Shown here: positions 1 to 9,191 of the stretch, one piece after another
How positions within the stretch are numbered: position 1 is the first letter of the stretch
Layout: the number at the start of each line of letters is the position of its first letter
NCBI RefSeq assembly: GCF_014199325.1
Contig: NZ_JACIJJ010000001.1
Span: forward strand, 434,001 to 498,000
Length of the DNA: 64,000 nucleotides
Direction: 5' to 3'
DNA from: Sphingomonas yantingensis
GTDB taxonomy: Bacteria > Pseudomonadota > Alphaproteobacteria > Sphingomonadales > Sphingomonadaceae
Translations under genes and position numbers: made by a program
The notes under the pieces: generated by a model
Seen by the model: only the letters and a program-made list of their open reading frames with translations
Told to the model about the DNA's origin: nothing
The model's database searches: none

Positions 1-117
1 CTGAACGCCGCCGGAAAGCCCGATATCGCGGGCTTCCTGTTCGAGCACGGCACCCTCGTCAGCCGCCCGGCGCCCCGTCATCCGGCATTTCGCAAAAAGG
101 ATGACGAGGCGAGTTGA
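1..117 (+). CDS. C-terminal end of an unidentified protein (partial)
   Basis: Frame 1 is open from the left edge and stops with TGA at 115-117, giving 38 residues that end in a charged tail (RKKDDEAS). The start lies outside the window. The fragment has no domain I recognise. It precedes tRNA-Asp by 46 bases on the same strand. The codon third positions are GC-rich like those of real genes here, so it is probably coding, but its function is unknown. Confidence 0.45.
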   Translation: MNAAGKPDIAGFLFEHGTLVSRPAPRHPAFRKKDDEAS

Positions 118-163
118 CAGGGGGTGGGGTGCCGTCTAGAGGCCGCGTCCTCGCAAGGGCATT

Positions 164-240
<77 letters not shown>

Positions 241-257
241 CCCTTGGCGAGAATAAC

Positions 258-287
258 GAAGCCCGGTCATGCAAATGGCCGGGTTTC
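258..287 (+). terminator. Hairpin terminator after tRNA-Asp
   Basis: The bases GCCCGGTCA and TGGCCGGGT form a stem around a short loop (TGCAAA), with A-rich and T-rich flanks on both sides. The hairpin lies between the tRNA on the plus strand and the DUF2842 gene on the minus strand, so it can serve both converging transcripts. Confidence 0.6.
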
Positions 288-295
288 GCTGCGTT

Positions 296-505
296 TCAGG
301 CCCGCCAGCGCCCCGTCTCCATCCAGCGCAGCAGCGGCTTGAGCGGCATGATCCACACGATCCCCGTGACGATATAGACCAGCGCCTGCGCCAGCGGATG
401 CAGCGCGCCGATCGCGGACGAGAAGCTGGCGATCAGCACCGCCCACAGCACGATCAGTACGACGATGAAGAGCGCGCCGACGGGCTTTCGCCAGGAGGGG
501 TTCAC
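296..505 (-). CDS. DUF2842 family small membrane protein
   Basis: A 69-residue protein starting at GTG 505-503, which overlaps the TGA of the upstream cyclo-ligase gene by four bases (GTGA), so translation is probably coupled. It has two hydrophobic segments, about residues 9-30 and 38-54, and ends with an LLRWMETGRW tail. Size, topology and tail match the alphaproteobacterial DUF2842 family, whose function is unknown. Confidence 0.75.
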   Translation of the reverse strand: MNPSWRKPVGALFIVVLIVLWAVLIASFSSAIGALHPLAQALVYIVTGIVWIMPLKPLLRWMETGRWRA

Positions 506-1077
506 AGGGGCGGGGTCCTTTCGAGAAGTCCGGTTTCGGTGACGATGCCGGCCAGCGGCCGGTCCCAGGGATCGACGGGCAGCACCGCGACGCGCTGTAC
601 GTCCCACGCGATGCCGATCGGCCATGCGTCGGGCAAGCCCGTCAGCGCCCGGTCGTAATGCCCTGCCCCCTGTCCCAGCCGATTGCACGCGCCGTCGAAG
701 CCGACCAGCGGCACGAGAAGGATGTCGGGGCGGACGATCGGCGTGTCGGCATGGGGCTGGCGCAGGCCGAACGGGCCCGTCTCGATCGCGGCTCCCTTGG
801 CAAAGGCATGAAAGGCGATCGGCGCCTCACGCAAAGTCGTCCGCGGCAGCGCAAGCGTGCAACCCGCCTCAACCGCTGCCTGGGCCAACAACATCGGATC
901 GGCCTCCGACCCGAGCGGCAGGTAGCTGGCGACGATCAGGCCGGGACGCAGCCGCGCGAGATAGGCCGCGGGCGGCGTGATCGGCGGCGGGCCGCCCGCG
1001 ACGAACGCGTCTCGCGCCGCGCGCAATCTGGCGCGCAAGGCCCTTTTGTCGGGGCTGGGGGGCGGGGCGGGGTTCAA
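502..1077 (-). CDS. 5-formyltetrahydrofolate cyclo-ligase
   Basis: A 191-residue cytosolic enzyme that converts 5-formyl-THF to 5,10-methenyl-THF using ATP. Family signs are the N-terminal KRALRARLRAARDAF helix and the ATP-binding motif GQGAGHYDRAL near residues 135-145. The length fits the family (about 190). It lies just downstream of 6S RNA and zapA, the same order as zapA-ssrS-ygfA in other Proteobacteria, where the enzyme is linked to persister formation and folate recycling. It is translationally coupled to the DUF2842 gene. Confidence 0.95.
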   Translation of the reverse strand: MNPAPPPSPDKRALRARLRAARDAFVAGGPPPITPPAAYLARLRPGLIVASYLPLGSEADPMLLAQAAVEAGCTLALPRTTLREAPIAFHAFAKGAAIETGPFGLRQPHADTPIVRPDILLVPLVGFDGACNRLGQGAGHYDRALTGLPDAWPIGIAWDVQRVAVLPVDPWDRPLAGIVTETGLLERTPPL

Positions 1078-1094
1078 GGTGGCGGGACCGCCAT

Positions 1095-1249
1095 GGCCGT
1101 TTGCTGGAAGATCCTCTGACGCCCAAACGTCAGGTGGGAACCATGTGCGTCGGACCAGGGTCCGGGCAGGGACAGCTCCCTAGGATGAAATTATCGCCTC
1201 AGGGATGTTCGCTAAAGCTCGTACCGGGCAGTGCCCGCCAAATAGCAAT
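1095..1249 (-). ncRNA. ssrS: 6S RNA
   Basis: The interval between zapA and the cyclo-ligase gene encodes, on the minus strand, the conserved 6S central-bubble block CCCTGAGGCGATAATTTCAT (read down from about 1205), very close to the E. coli CCCTGAGCCGATATTTCAT segment. A GC-rich stem partner (GAGCTGTCCC and CCCGGACC) follows. The gene context (zapA upstream, 5-FCL downstream) is the classic position of ssrS. 6S RNA binds sigma-70 RNA polymerase in stationary phase. The exact 5' and 3' ends are estimates. Confidence 0.85.
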
Positions 1250-1552
1250 CTAGGCGCTCGCGGGCTCTTCCTCAAGAGCCGCCGCGACGGCTTCTAGCCG
1301 ATCGGCCAGCTTGTCGATCAGATGCGGGGGCACGCCGCTCGCCGGGCTCCGTTCCAGATCGGCGACCTGATCGGCGAGCATCAGCGCGATGTAGAGAAGC
1401 GTCCGCTCATGGCTCAGCCCGCCCGACGCGCGCGTCGCCATCGGCGACAGCGATTCGAGCCGCTGAACCAGCGAGCGCAGATTGGGCTCCTCCCCCTCGC
1501 GGCAGCCGACGGTATAGGGCCGGCCGGCGATCTCGAAACTCACCTGTGCCAT
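1250..1552 (-). CDS. zapA: Cell division protein ZapA
   Basis: A 100-residue protein beginning MAQVSFEIAGRPYTVGCREG, the ZapA N-terminal fold, followed by a long helical segment (residues 26-70) and a C-terminal coiled coil. ZapA binds FtsZ and bundles protofilaments at the Z-ring. It overlaps the upstream small gene by one base (TGATG) and is followed directly by 6S RNA. Confidence 0.9.
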   Translation of the reverse strand: MAQVSFEIAGRPYTVGCREGEEPNLRSLVQRLESLSPMATRASGGLSHERTLLYIALMLADQVADLERSPASGVPPHLIDKLADRLEAVAAALEEEPASA

Positions 1553-1740
1553 CAGCCCTGTCCCTCTCGCGCGATCAGTTCGTCGAGGGCGGCGACCGCT
1601 TCCTCCATCCGCGCGCGCAGCGTCGCGTGGCGGCGCGCGAGCGAATCGGCGACGAAGGCGCGGCTTGCGGCTGCTTTCTCGATCCGCGCGACCGCGGCCT
1701 CGAGCCGCGCCACGGCGGGATGGTGTTCGGGGGCCTCCAT
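1552..1740 (-). CDS. Small coiled-coil protein upstream of zapA
   Basis: A 62-residue, Ala/Arg/Glu-rich protein predicted to be almost wholly helical (heptad-like pattern across residues 8-58). It ends in TGATG with the zapA start, so the two are co-translated. The position suggests a division-related partner of ZapA, as small coiled-coil genes often sit there in alphaproteobacteria. That role is inferred from location only. Confidence 0.7.
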   Translation of the reverse strand: MEAPEHHPAVARLEAAVARIEKAAASRAFVADSLARRHATLRARMEEAVAALDELIAREGQG

Positions 1741-1889
1741 GACGAATCAATAGCATCGGGGGACCGGCGGGCAAGCGGCGATACGCCCCCCATGCGCCGG
1801 GCCGGTTGACGCGGGCGGGCGAGCGCCCCAAAGGCACGCCCGAGCCGTGCGCCGCACCCACCGATCAGGCGCGCGTGAGGGGAGTGCCG

Positions 1890-3875
1890 ATGACCGTTTC
1901 GGATCAGGATTGCGCCAACGCGATCCGCGCGCTGTCGATGGATGCGGTCGAGGCCGCCAATTCGGGGCACCCCGGCATGCCGATGGGTATGGCCGACGTC
2001 GCGACCGTGCTGTGGCAGCACTATCTGAAGTTCGACGCCGCCGACCCGCACTGGCCCGACCGCGACCGCTTCATCCTGTCGGCCGGTCACGGCTCGATGC
2101 TGATCTATTCGCTCCTGCATCTCACCGGGTTCGAGCGGCCGACGATCGAGGATCTCAAGGCGTTCCGCCAGCTCGGCAGCCCGTGCGCGGGGCACCCCGA
2201 GAATTTCGAGCTGGCAGGGGTCGAGGCGACGACCGGCCCGCTGGGGCAGGGGCTGGCGATGGCGGTCGGCTTCGCGCTGGCCGAGCGGCACCTGAACGCG
2301 CAGTTCGGCGACGATCTGGTCGATCACCGCACCTGGGTGATTGCCGGCGACGGCTGCCTGATGGAGGGCATCAACCACGAGGCGATCGGGCTCGCCGGCC
2401 ACCTGAAGCTCGGGCGGCTCAAGGTGCTGTGGGACGACAACCGCATCACCATCGACGGCGCGGTGTCGAAGTCGTCGAGCGAGGACATTCCCGCCCGCTA
2501 TCGCGCGACCGGCTGGCACGTCGTCGAGTGCGACGGCCACGACTTTGCCGACATCGCCCGCGCGCTGGACGAAGCAACGGCGAGCGAGCTGCCGACGCTG
2601 GTCCGCTGCCGCACGACGATCGGCAAGGGCGCGCCGACCAAGGCGGGCACCTCGGGCAGCCACGGCTCGCCGCTAGGTGCCAAGGAGATCGAGGGTGCGC
2701 GCGCGGCGCTGGGCTGGTCGCACGCGCCATTCGTCGTGCCGGACGAGATTCGCGCGGTCTGGCTGGACGCCGGCAAGCGCGGGCAGGGCGAGCATGAGGC
2801 GTGGAACGCGCGCCTTGCCGGCCACGCCGATGCGGTCGAGTTCACGCGCCGGATGAAGGGCGAACTGCCCGCGAGCGATCCGACCGGCGACTATATCCAG
2901 ACGCTGCTCGCCGATCCGAAGAAGGTCGCGACGCGCAAGGCGTCGGAAATGGCGCTCGAGGCGCTGACCGCGGCGATCCCCGAGATGGTCGGCGGTTCGG
3001 CCGACCTCACCGGCTCGAACAACACCAAGACCAAGTCGACCGGGCCGCTCGATGCCGAGAATTACGGCGGCCGCTATGTCTCCTACGGCATCCGCGAGTT
3101 CGGCATGGCGGCGGCGATGAACGGCATGGCGCTGCACGGCGGCGTCATTCCCTATGGCGGCACGTTCCTCGTCTTCTCCGACTATGCGCGCGGCGCGATC
3201 CGGCTGTCGGCGCTTCAGAATGCGCGCGTCGTCTATGTGATGACGCACGATTCGATCGGCCTCGGCGAGGACGGCCCGACGCATCAGCCGATCGAGCATC
3301 TGACCAGCCTGCGCCTCATCCCCAATCTCGACGTCTATCGTCCCTGCGATACGGTCGAGACGGCGGAATGCTGGGCGCTGGCGCTTGCAAAGCAGGACGG
3401 TCCATCGGTCCTGGCGCTTAGCCGCCAGAACCTGCCGCAGCTTCGCCAGGAGGCGGGGATGCTTTCGGGTCGCGGCGCTTATCGCCTGCGCGCCGCCGAT
3501 GCGCCGCGCCGCGTCATCCTGATCGCGACGGGTTCGGAGGTCGAGATCGCGGTCGGCGTGCGCGACGCGCTTGAAGCCGAGGGGATTGGTGCCGATGTGG
3601 TGTCGATGCCGTCATGGGAGCGGTTCGAGGCGCAGCCCGCCGACTATCGAGACGACGTGCTGCCCGATGTCGACCCGCGCCAGATCCTGCGCGTGTCTAT
3701 CGAGGCGGGCACGACGCTCGGCTGGGAGCGCTACACGATGGTCCACGGGCTTCGCTTCGGCATCGACGGCTGGGGTGCCTCGGCGCCGATCGAGGCCGTC
3801 TACGACAAGTTCGGGCTGACCGTGCCCAAGATCACTGCGGCCGTTCGCGAACGGCTGAACGCTCAGGAGAAGTAA
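1890..3875 (+). CDS. tkt: Transketolase
   Basis: A 661-residue thiamine diphosphate enzyme of the pentose phosphate pathway that transfers two-carbon ketol units. The N-terminal part carries [11 protein letters not shown], the TPP motif GDGCLMEG near residue 150, and the HGSPLG loop. The pyrimidine domain has [13 protein letters not shown] and [17 protein letters not shown]. The ATG at 1890 is chosen because a GAGGGGAG ribosome site precedes it and the protein then begins at the usual family position; in-frame sequence back to 1806 looks like leader. It starts a glycolytic run, five bases before gap. Confidence 0.95.
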   Translation: MTVSDQDCANAIRALSMDAVEAANSGHPGMPMGMADVATVLWQHYLKFDAADPHWPDRDRFILSAGHGSMLIYSLLHLTGFERPTIEDLKAFRQLGSPCAGHPENFELAGVEATTGPLGQGLAMAVGFALAERHLNAQFGDDLVDHRTWVIAGDGCLMEGINHEAIGLAGHLKLGRLKVLWDDNRITIDGAVSKSSSEDIPARYRATGWHVVECDGHDFADIARALDEATASELPTLVRCRTTIGKGAPTKAGTSGSHGSPLGAKEIEGARAALGWSHAPFVVPDEIRAVWLDAGKRGQGEHEAWNARLAGHADAVEFTRRMKGELPASDPTGDYIQTLLADPKKVATRKASEMALEALTAAIPEMVGGSADLTGSNNTKTKSTGPLDAENYGGRYVSYGIREFGMAAAMNGMALHGGVIPYGGTFLVFSDYARGAIRLSALQNARVVYVMTHDSIGLGEDGPTHQPIEHLTSLRLIPNLDVYRPCDTVETAECWALALAKQDGPSVLALSRQNLPQLRQEAGMLSGRGAYRLRAADAPRRVILIATGSEVEIAVGVRDALEAEGIGADVVSMPSWERFEAQPADYRDDVLPDVDPRQILRVSIEAGTTLGWERYTMVHGLRFGIDGWGASAPIEAVYDKFGLTVPKITAAVRERLNAQEK

Positions 3876-3879
3876 GGCG

Positions 3880-4884
3880 ATGACCAAGGTTGCGATCAAC
3901 GGTTTCGGGCGCATCGGCCGTCTGGTGGCGCGCGCGATCCTCGAGCGGCCGGACAGCGGGCTCGAACTCGTCACCATCAACGACCTGGCCGACGCCAAGT
4001 CGAATGCCTGGCTGTTCAGCCGCGATTCGGTGCATGGCCGCTATCCGGGCGAGGTGTCGGCCGAGGGCAATGACCTGATCGTCGACGGCAAGCGGATCAA
4101 GGTGACGGCCGAGCGCGATCCCGCCAACCTGCCGCATGCCGAGAACGGGATCGAGCTGGTGCTCGAATGCACCGGCTTCTTCACCGACAAGGCATCGTGC
4201 GAGAAGCACATCGCCGCTGGCGCGAAGAAGGTGCTGATCTCGGCCCCGGGCAAGAATGTCGACCTGACCGTCGTCTATGGCGTCAACCACGACAAGCTGA
4301 CGGCCGAGCATACGATCGTCTCGAATGCGTCGTGCACGACCAACTGCTTGGCGCCCGTCGCCAAGGTGCTGAACGACGCGATCGGGATCGAGCGTGGCCT
4401 CATGACCACGGTCCACGCCTATACCAACGACCAGAAGATCCTCGACCAGATCCACCCCGACCTGCGCCGTGCGCGTGCCGCCGCCATGTCGATGATCCCG
4501 ACGACGACCGGCGCCGCGCGCGCCGTGTCCGAAGTGCTGCCCGAGCTCAAGGGCAAGCTCGACGGTTCGGCGATCCGCGTGCCGGTGCCGGACGGTTCGC
4601 TGATCGACCTGACCTTCACCCCCGCGCGCGACACGAGCGTCGAGGAGGTCAATTCGATCCTCAAGGCCGCGGCCGAGGGGCCGATGAAGGGCGTGCTCGA
4701 GTTCAGCGCCGACCCGCTGGTCTCGATCGACATCGTCCACACCCCCTTCAGCTCGACCGTCGACAGCCTCGAGACCGCAGTGATCGACGGCAAGCTCGTC
4801 CGTGTCGTCAGCTGGTACGACAATGAATGGGGCTTCTCGAACCGCATGGTCGACACCGCCACCGCGATGGCGAAGCTGATCTGA
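3880..4884 (+). CDS. gap: Glyceraldehyde-3-phosphate dehydrogenase, type I
   Basis: A 334-residue NAD-dependent enzyme of glycolysis. The Rossmann start [12 protein letters not shown], the catalytic motif [12 protein letters not shown] (active Cys about residue 152) and the [12 protein letters not shown] substrate motif are all present. The length is typical. It lies in an operon-like series with tkt upstream and pgk downstream. Confidence 0.97.
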   Translation: MTKVAINGFGRIGRLVARAILERPDSGLELVTINDLADAKSNAWLFSRDSVHGRYPGEVSAEGNDLIVDGKRIKVTAERDPANLPHAENGIELVLECTGFFTDKASCEKHIAAGAKKVLISAPGKNVDLTVVYGVNHDKLTAEHTIVSNASCTTNCLAPVAKVLNDAIGIERGLMTTVHAYTNDQKILDQIHPDLRRARAAAMSMIPTTTGAARAVSEVLPELKGKLDGSAIRVPVPDGSLIDLTFTPARDTSVEEVNSILKAAAEGPMKGVLEFSADPLVSIDIVHTPFSSTVDSLETAVIDGKLVRVVSWYDNEWGFSNRMVDTATAMAKLI

Positions 4885-4886
4885 GG

Positions 4887-5357
4887 ATGACGGGCGTGGT
4901 GACGGGACGCCTCGGCGGCATCGCGCGCCACGCCCGCTCGCGCGGGCCCATCGAGGTGATCGACCGGGTTTCGGTCAGTGTCGAGGCGGGTCTTGCGGGC
5001 GATTTCCGCGGGGCGGTGAAGCCCGGCGGGCGCGGGCGGCGGCAGGTCTCGCTGATCGAGGCGGGCGACTGGGACCGGGCGATGACCGCGCTCGGCCACA
5101 GCCTGCCGTGGTGGCATCGCCGCGCCAACCTGCTCGTTGAGGGCCTCGACCTGCCGCAGGTGCCGGGCACGCGGCTGCGTATCGGCGACGTGGTGCTCGA
5201 GATCACGCAGGAATGCGATCCGTGCAGCCGCATGGAAGAAGTGGCCGAGGGGCTGAAGGCCGCGCTCACCCCCGACTGGCGCGGCGGCGCGCTGGCAAAG
5301 GTGATCGCGGGCGGCGACATCGCGGTCGGCGACGCGATCGAGATCATTCAAGGCTAA
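4887..5357 (+). CDS. MOSC domain-containing protein
   Basis: A 156-residue protein formed almost entirely by a MOSC fold, the domain shared by molybdenum cofactor sulfurases and YiiM-type proteins. Visible landmarks are GDFRG, the [12 protein letters not shown] block and the conserved cysteine segment ECDPCSRME. The ATG at 4887 lies two bases after the gap stop. The enzymatic substrate is unknown. Its insertion between gap and pgk, 11 bases before pgk, suggests co-transcription rather than a role in glycolysis. Confidence 0.8.
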   Translation: MTGVVTGRLGGIARHARSRGPIEVIDRVSVSVEAGLAGDFRGAVKPGGRGRRQVSLIEAGDWDRAMTALGHSLPWWHRRANLLVEGLDLPQVPGTRLRIGDVVLEITQECDPCSRMEEVAEGLKAALTPDWRGGALAKVIAGGDIAVGDAIEIIQG

Positions 5358-5368
5358 GGAAACAGGCG

Positions 5369-6559
5369 ATGGCACGCAGCTTCAAGACGCTCGACGACAT
5401 CGGCGACCTCACGGGCAAGCGCGTGCTGGTGCGCGAGGACCTCAATGTCCCCATGGCCGATGGCAAGGTGAGCGACGACACCCGCCTGCGCGCCGCCGTG
5501 CCCACGGTGAGCGAGCTGTCCGACCGCGGCGCGATCGTCCTCGTCCTCGCGCATTTCGGCCGGCCCAAGGTGCCGAGCCCCGAGCATTCGACCGCGCAGT
5601 TGACGCAGCCCTTCTCGGACGTGCTGGGCCGTTCGGTCCGCTACATCGACTGGGAGGGCGGTGCCGAGGCTGCCGCGCTGCTTCAGCCGGGCGACGTGGC
5701 GCTCCTCGAAAACACCCGCTTCTTTGGCGGCGAGGAGAAGAACGATCCCGCGACGGTCGATCGTTTCGCCGCGCTTGGCGACCTTTACGTCAACGACGCC
5801 TTCTCCGCTGCGCACCGTGCCCACGCCTCGACCGAGGGGCTGGCGCACAAGCTGCCCGCGTTTGCCGGGCGACAGATGGAGGCCGAACTCGATGCGCTTG
5901 AAAAGGCGCTGGGCGCGCCCGAGCACCCCGTCGCTGCAGTGGTCGGCGGCGCGAAGGTCTCTACCAAGCTCGACGTGCTCAAGCATCTGGTCGGCCGCGT
6001 CGATCACCTCATCATCGGCGGCGGCATGGCCAACACCTTCCTCGCCGCGCGCGGGGTCGATGTGGGCAAGAGCCTGGCCGAGCACGACCTCGTCCCCACG
6101 GCGGAGGCGATCTTCGACGCGGCGGAGAAGGCGAACTGCACGATTCACCTCCCGTACGACGTGGTGGTGTCGAAGGAGTTCGCCGCCAACCCGCCGTCGC
6201 TGCGCACCTGCAACGTCCATGAGGTCGCCGCCGACGAGATGATCCTCGACGTCGGCCCCGCCGCTACCGAGGCGCTGGGCGACGTGCTCAAGACGTGCCG
6301 CACGCTGGTCTGGAACGGCCCGCTCGGCGCGTTCGAGACGCCGCCGTTCGACGCTGCGACGATGGCGCTCGCCCGTACCGCCGCGGCGCTGACGCGCGAG
6401 GGCTCGCTGGTGTCGGTGGCCGGGGGCGGCGATACCGTCGCGGCGCTCAATCAGGCGGGCGTGTCGGGCGACATGACGTTCGTGTCGACTGCGGGCGGTG
6501 CCTTCCTCGAGTGGATGGAGGGCAAGGAACTGCCCGGCGTGGCGGCGCTGTCCGCCTGA
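5369..6559 (+). CDS. pgk: Phosphoglycerate kinase
   Basis: A 396-residue glycolytic kinase that transfers phosphate from 1,3-bisphosphoglycerate to ADP. The family motifs are [14 protein letters not shown] near the N-terminus, [22 protein letters not shown] and the C-terminal [11 protein letters not shown]. The ATG at 5369 follows the MOSC stop by 11 bases with a purine-rich leader. It is the last gene of the tkt-gap-MOSC-pgk run; an inverted-repeat element follows. Confidence 0.97.
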   Translation: MARSFKTLDDIGDLTGKRVLVREDLNVPMADGKVSDDTRLRAAVPTVSELSDRGAIVLVLAHFGRPKVPSPEHSTAQLTQPFSDVLGRSVRYIDWEGGAEAAALLQPGDVALLENTRFFGGEEKNDPATVDRFAALGDLYVNDAFSAAHRAHASTEGLAHKLPAFAGRQMEAELDALEKALGAPEHPVAAVVGGAKVSTKLDVLKHLVGRVDHLIIGGGMANTFLAARGVDVGKSLAEHDLVPTAEAIFDAAEKANCTIHLPYDVVVSKEFAANPPSLRTCNVHEVAADEMILDVGPAATEALGDVLKTCRTLVWNGPLGAFETPPFDAATMALARTAAALTREGSLVSVAGGGDTVAALNQAGVSGDMTFVSTAGGAFLEWMEGKELPGVAALSA

Positions 6560-6569
6560 ACCACCCGTC

Positions 6570-6631
6570 ATCCCAGCGAAAGCTGGGATCGGCCTGTGGC
6601 TTAGCCAAGCGATCCCAGCTTTCGCTGGGAT
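6570..6631. repeat. Paired palindromic repeat between pgk and rnc
   Basis: Two copies of ATCCCAGCGAAAGCTGGGAT (6570-6589 and, inverted, 6612-6631) are separated by 22 bases. Each copy is itself a hairpin with a GAAA loop, and the flanks GTC/ATC extend the match. The element lies between converging genes and may act as a bidirectional terminator. It resembles dispersed REP-like sequences common in sphingomonads. Confidence 0.75.
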
Positions 6632-6644
6632 GATGGTTGGGGCT

Positions 6645-7310
6645 TTACCGCTTCTCCACCTGCGCCAGCAGCGCGGTCGCGGCGGCGGTTTCCGCCTCCT
6701 GCTTCGACGCACCTTCGCCCTCGGCGCTGGCGAAGGTGCCGAGCTTTACCGACACCTTGAACCGCGGCGCGTGGTGCGGGCCGGATCGGTCTAGAATCGA
6801 ATATTCGGGTGAGCGCCGCTGGTTGGCGGCCGCCCATTCCTGAAGCGCGGACTTGGGATGGCGGGGCGCCGCGCCCTGATCGTCGATGCGCTTGCCCCAT
6901 GCCTCTCGCACGAATGCCGCCGTCCGGTCGAACCCGCGCTCGAGGAACAGCGCGCCGATCAGCGCCTCCATTACGTCGCCGAGCACATTGTCGCTCTTCG
7001 CCGCGCCATCCTCGCGCGCCTGCTTGCCGAGGCGCAGGTGCTGCGCGACGCCGATCGAGCGCGCCACGTCGGCACAGACCGGCCCGGTGACGAGCGCGTT
7101 GAGCCGGCGCGACAGCTTCCCCTCAGGCTCCGCCGGATAGCGCGAATAGAGCCATTCGGCGATCGCGAGGCCGAGCACCCGGTCGCCCAGATATTCGAGC
7201 CGCTCGTAATTCTCCGCCGCCTGGCTGCCGTGCGTGAGCGCACGCGCGAAGCGTTCGGGCGCTTCGACCGGGCCGAAGGTCGCGGCGAGCCATTCATCCA
7301 GCTGCGACAT
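6645..7310 (-). CDS. rnc: Ribonuclease III
   Basis: A 221-residue double-strand RNA endonuclease that processes rRNA and mRNA. The signature ERLEYLGDRVLGL lies at residues 36-48, the second acidic cluster DVMEALIGALFLE near 110-125, and a C-terminal dsRNA-binding domain starts at PKSALQEWA. The length matches the family. It lies four bases after lepB, in the usual lepB-rnc order. Confidence 0.96.
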   Translation of the reverse strand: MSQLDEWLAATFGPVEAPERFARALTHGSQAAENYERLEYLGDRVLGLAIAEWLYSRYPAEPEGKLSRRLNALVTGPVCADVARSIGVAQHLRLGKQAREDGAAKSDNVLGDVMEALIGALFLERGFDRTAAFVREAWGKRIDDQGAAPRHPKSALQEWAAANQRRSPEYSILDRSGPHHAPRFKVSVKLGTFASAEGEGASKQEAETAAATALLAQVEKR

Positions 7311-7314
7311 GGCC

Positions 7315-8118
7315 TCAGTACAACTCGCCGATGCGGCTCCAGCGCGTCGCGCCGGGCCAGGTCCAAGGCTTCAGCCACGACGCGTTGCCGTCGGTGGACC
7401 AGAAGTTGACCACCGCTTTCCCTTCCAGATTCTCCATCGGGACATAGCCGATCGCGTCCGGGAAGCGGCTGTCCTTCGAATCGTCGCGATTGTCGCCCAT
7501 CATGAAGACATGGCCCGCGGGCACGCGGTAGATGCCGGTATCGTCGCCGACGCTGAACCCCTGGTCGAGGATGCGATAGCGCACGCCGTTCGGCAGCGTC
7601 TCCTCGAACTGCGGATAGCGGCAGACGGGGGTGCCGTTCGCGGCCTTGTCTTGAAAATAGGGATCGCACGGGCTGTTCGGCGTGATCGGCAGCATGAAGT
7701 CGGCGACGCGCTGCTTCGGGACCGCCTTGCCATTCAGGAACAGCGTGCCGCCGCGCATCTGGATGGTGTCGCCGGGCAGGCCGATGACGCGCTTGATCCA
7801 GTCCTCATTATTCGTCGGCGGCGCCTTGAACACCGCCACGTCGCCGCGCGCGGGCGTCGAGGGAAACAGGCGGCCGGGTATGAGCGGCAGGCTCATCGGC
7901 AGCGAGTGGCGCGAATAGCCGTAATTCCACTTGGTCACGAACAGATAGTCGCCGATCAGCGTGCGCGGCAGCATCGAGCCCGAGGGGATGACGAACGGCG
8001 ACAGGATGAAGCTGCGCACGACAAACACGATCGCCGCCAGCTTGACGAGGAAGATCAGCGTTTCCTGCCATTCGGGGCGCCGGGGGCGCGCCGCGGCGCG
8101 CGCGGGTCGTAGAGCCAT
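7315..8118 (-). CDS. lepB: Signal peptidase I
   Basis: A 267-residue inner-membrane peptidase that removes Sec signal peptides. A transmembrane helix spans about residues 20-40. The nucleophile is Ser48 in IPSGSML, and the general-base lysine lies in WIKRVIGLPGD. The C-terminal GDNRDDSKDSR box is present. It is followed immediately by rnc, as in many alphaproteobacteria. Confidence 0.96.
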   Translation of the reverse strand: MALRPARAAARPRRPEWQETLIFLVKLAAIVFVVRSFILSPFVIPSGSMLPRTLIGDYLFVTKWNYGYSRHSLPMSLPLIPGRLFPSTPARGDVAVFKAPPTNNEDWIKRVIGLPGDTIQMRGGTLFLNGKAVPKQRVADFMLPITPNSPCDPYFQDKAANGTPVCRYPQFEETLPNGVRYRILDQGFSVGDDTGIYRVPAGHVFMMGDNRDDSKDSRFPDAIGYVPMENLEGKAVVNFWSTDGNASWLKPWTWPGATRWSRIGELY

Positions 8119-8174
8119 CCGTCCGACGTGCCGGGGTGTATTGCCCGCGTCAAGCGGTCAGACGGGTCAGGCCA

Positions 8175-9191
8175 TCATGCGGTGCCCATCACCTGGACCG
8201 CGAACCGCTCCATCTCCTCGGCTTGCGGGCTCATCTGGAGTAGCAGGAGGTCGAGGCCCGCAGCCTCATATTCCGCGACCCGCTCCTTCAATTGCTCGGG
8301 CGTGCCGACCAGGTTGGGGCGCAGGCCGCGGTTCGAGACCGAATATTCCTGGAGCTTCATCTCACGCTCCAGCTGCGTGCCCGACAGCCACTGGTCGAAA
8401 TTGGCATAGCCGGCGGGCAGTTCGGTGACGGTGGTGATCCGCTCGAGCTCGCGCTTCGCTTCGGCTTCGCTGTCGCGGACGATCGCATAGGCGGCCATAC
8501 CGAAGGTCATCGGGCTGCCGCCGATGGCCTTACGCCGGGCGCGCATGTCGGCGATCTTGGGGGCGATCGCGTCCACCGGATCGCCATGCATGACGTACGC
8601 GTCGCATTGCGTGGCGATCATCGTCTTGGCCGCCTCGCTCTCGCCGCCGGCATAGACGATCGGCTTGGCGACGGGCTTGGGCGCGCAGATCGCGGCCTCG
8701 GTGCGATAGAAGCGGCCGGCATAATCGAAGCGGTCCTGCGACCAGAGGCCGTGCACCACGTCGAGCCATTCGGACGTGCGCGCATAGCGGTCGTCATGCT
8801 GGTCGAACTGCAGGCCGTATTGCCGCGCCTCGTCCGCCCACCAGCTCGACACGACGTTGAGCGACAGCCGGCCGTTCGCGATGCGGTCGATGTTGGCGGC
8901 GGCCTTGGCGAACAGCGCGGGGTGGTGGAAATTGGGGCGCACGGCGACCATCAGTTCCAGCCGCTCGGTCACCGCCGCCAGCGCCGCGGCAGTCGACCAC
9001 GCATCGAGCGCGGGCTGGTCGGTGCCCTTGATGTCGTTGAGGTTGAGCTCGGCGATGAGCGTCAGGTCATAGCCCCAGCGCTCCGCATCCTGCGTCAGCC
9101 GCTTCGCGTAATCCCAGCTCGCCTCCATCCCCTCGTCCGGGACGTTGCGCAGCCAGCCCCCGAAGACGGGCATCCAGAAACCGTATCTCAT
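8175..9191 (-). CDS. LLM-class flavin-dependent monooxygenase
   Basis: A 338-residue luciferase-like (TIM-barrel) FMNH2-dependent monooxygenase. Features include the N-terminal MRYGFWMPVFGGW strand, FHHPALFAKAAANIDR, the SLNVVSSWWADEARQYG segment and PIVYAGGESEAAKTM, all typical of the SsuD/SfnG side of the family. The substrate cannot be read from sequence; a sulfonate, sulfone or other heteroatom compound is possible. It overlaps the upstream ATP-grasp gene by four bases (ATGA), so the two form an operon. Confidence 0.8.
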   Translation of the reverse strand: MRYGFWMPVFGGWLRNVPDEGMEASWDYAKRLTQDAERWGYDLTLIAELNLNDIKGTDQPALDAWSTAAALAAVTERLELMVAVRPNFHHPALFAKAAANIDRIANGRLSLNVVSSWWADEARQYGLQFDQHDDRYARTSEWLDVVHGLWSQDRFDYAGRFYRTEAAICAPKPVAKPIVYAGGESEAAKTMIATQCDAYVMHGDPVDAIAPKIADMRARRKAIGGSPMTFGMAAYAIVRDSEAEAKRELERITTVTELPAGYANFDQWLSGTQLEREMKLQEYSVSNRGLRPNLVGTPEQLKERVAEYEAAGLDLLLLQMSPQAEEMERFAVQVMGTA

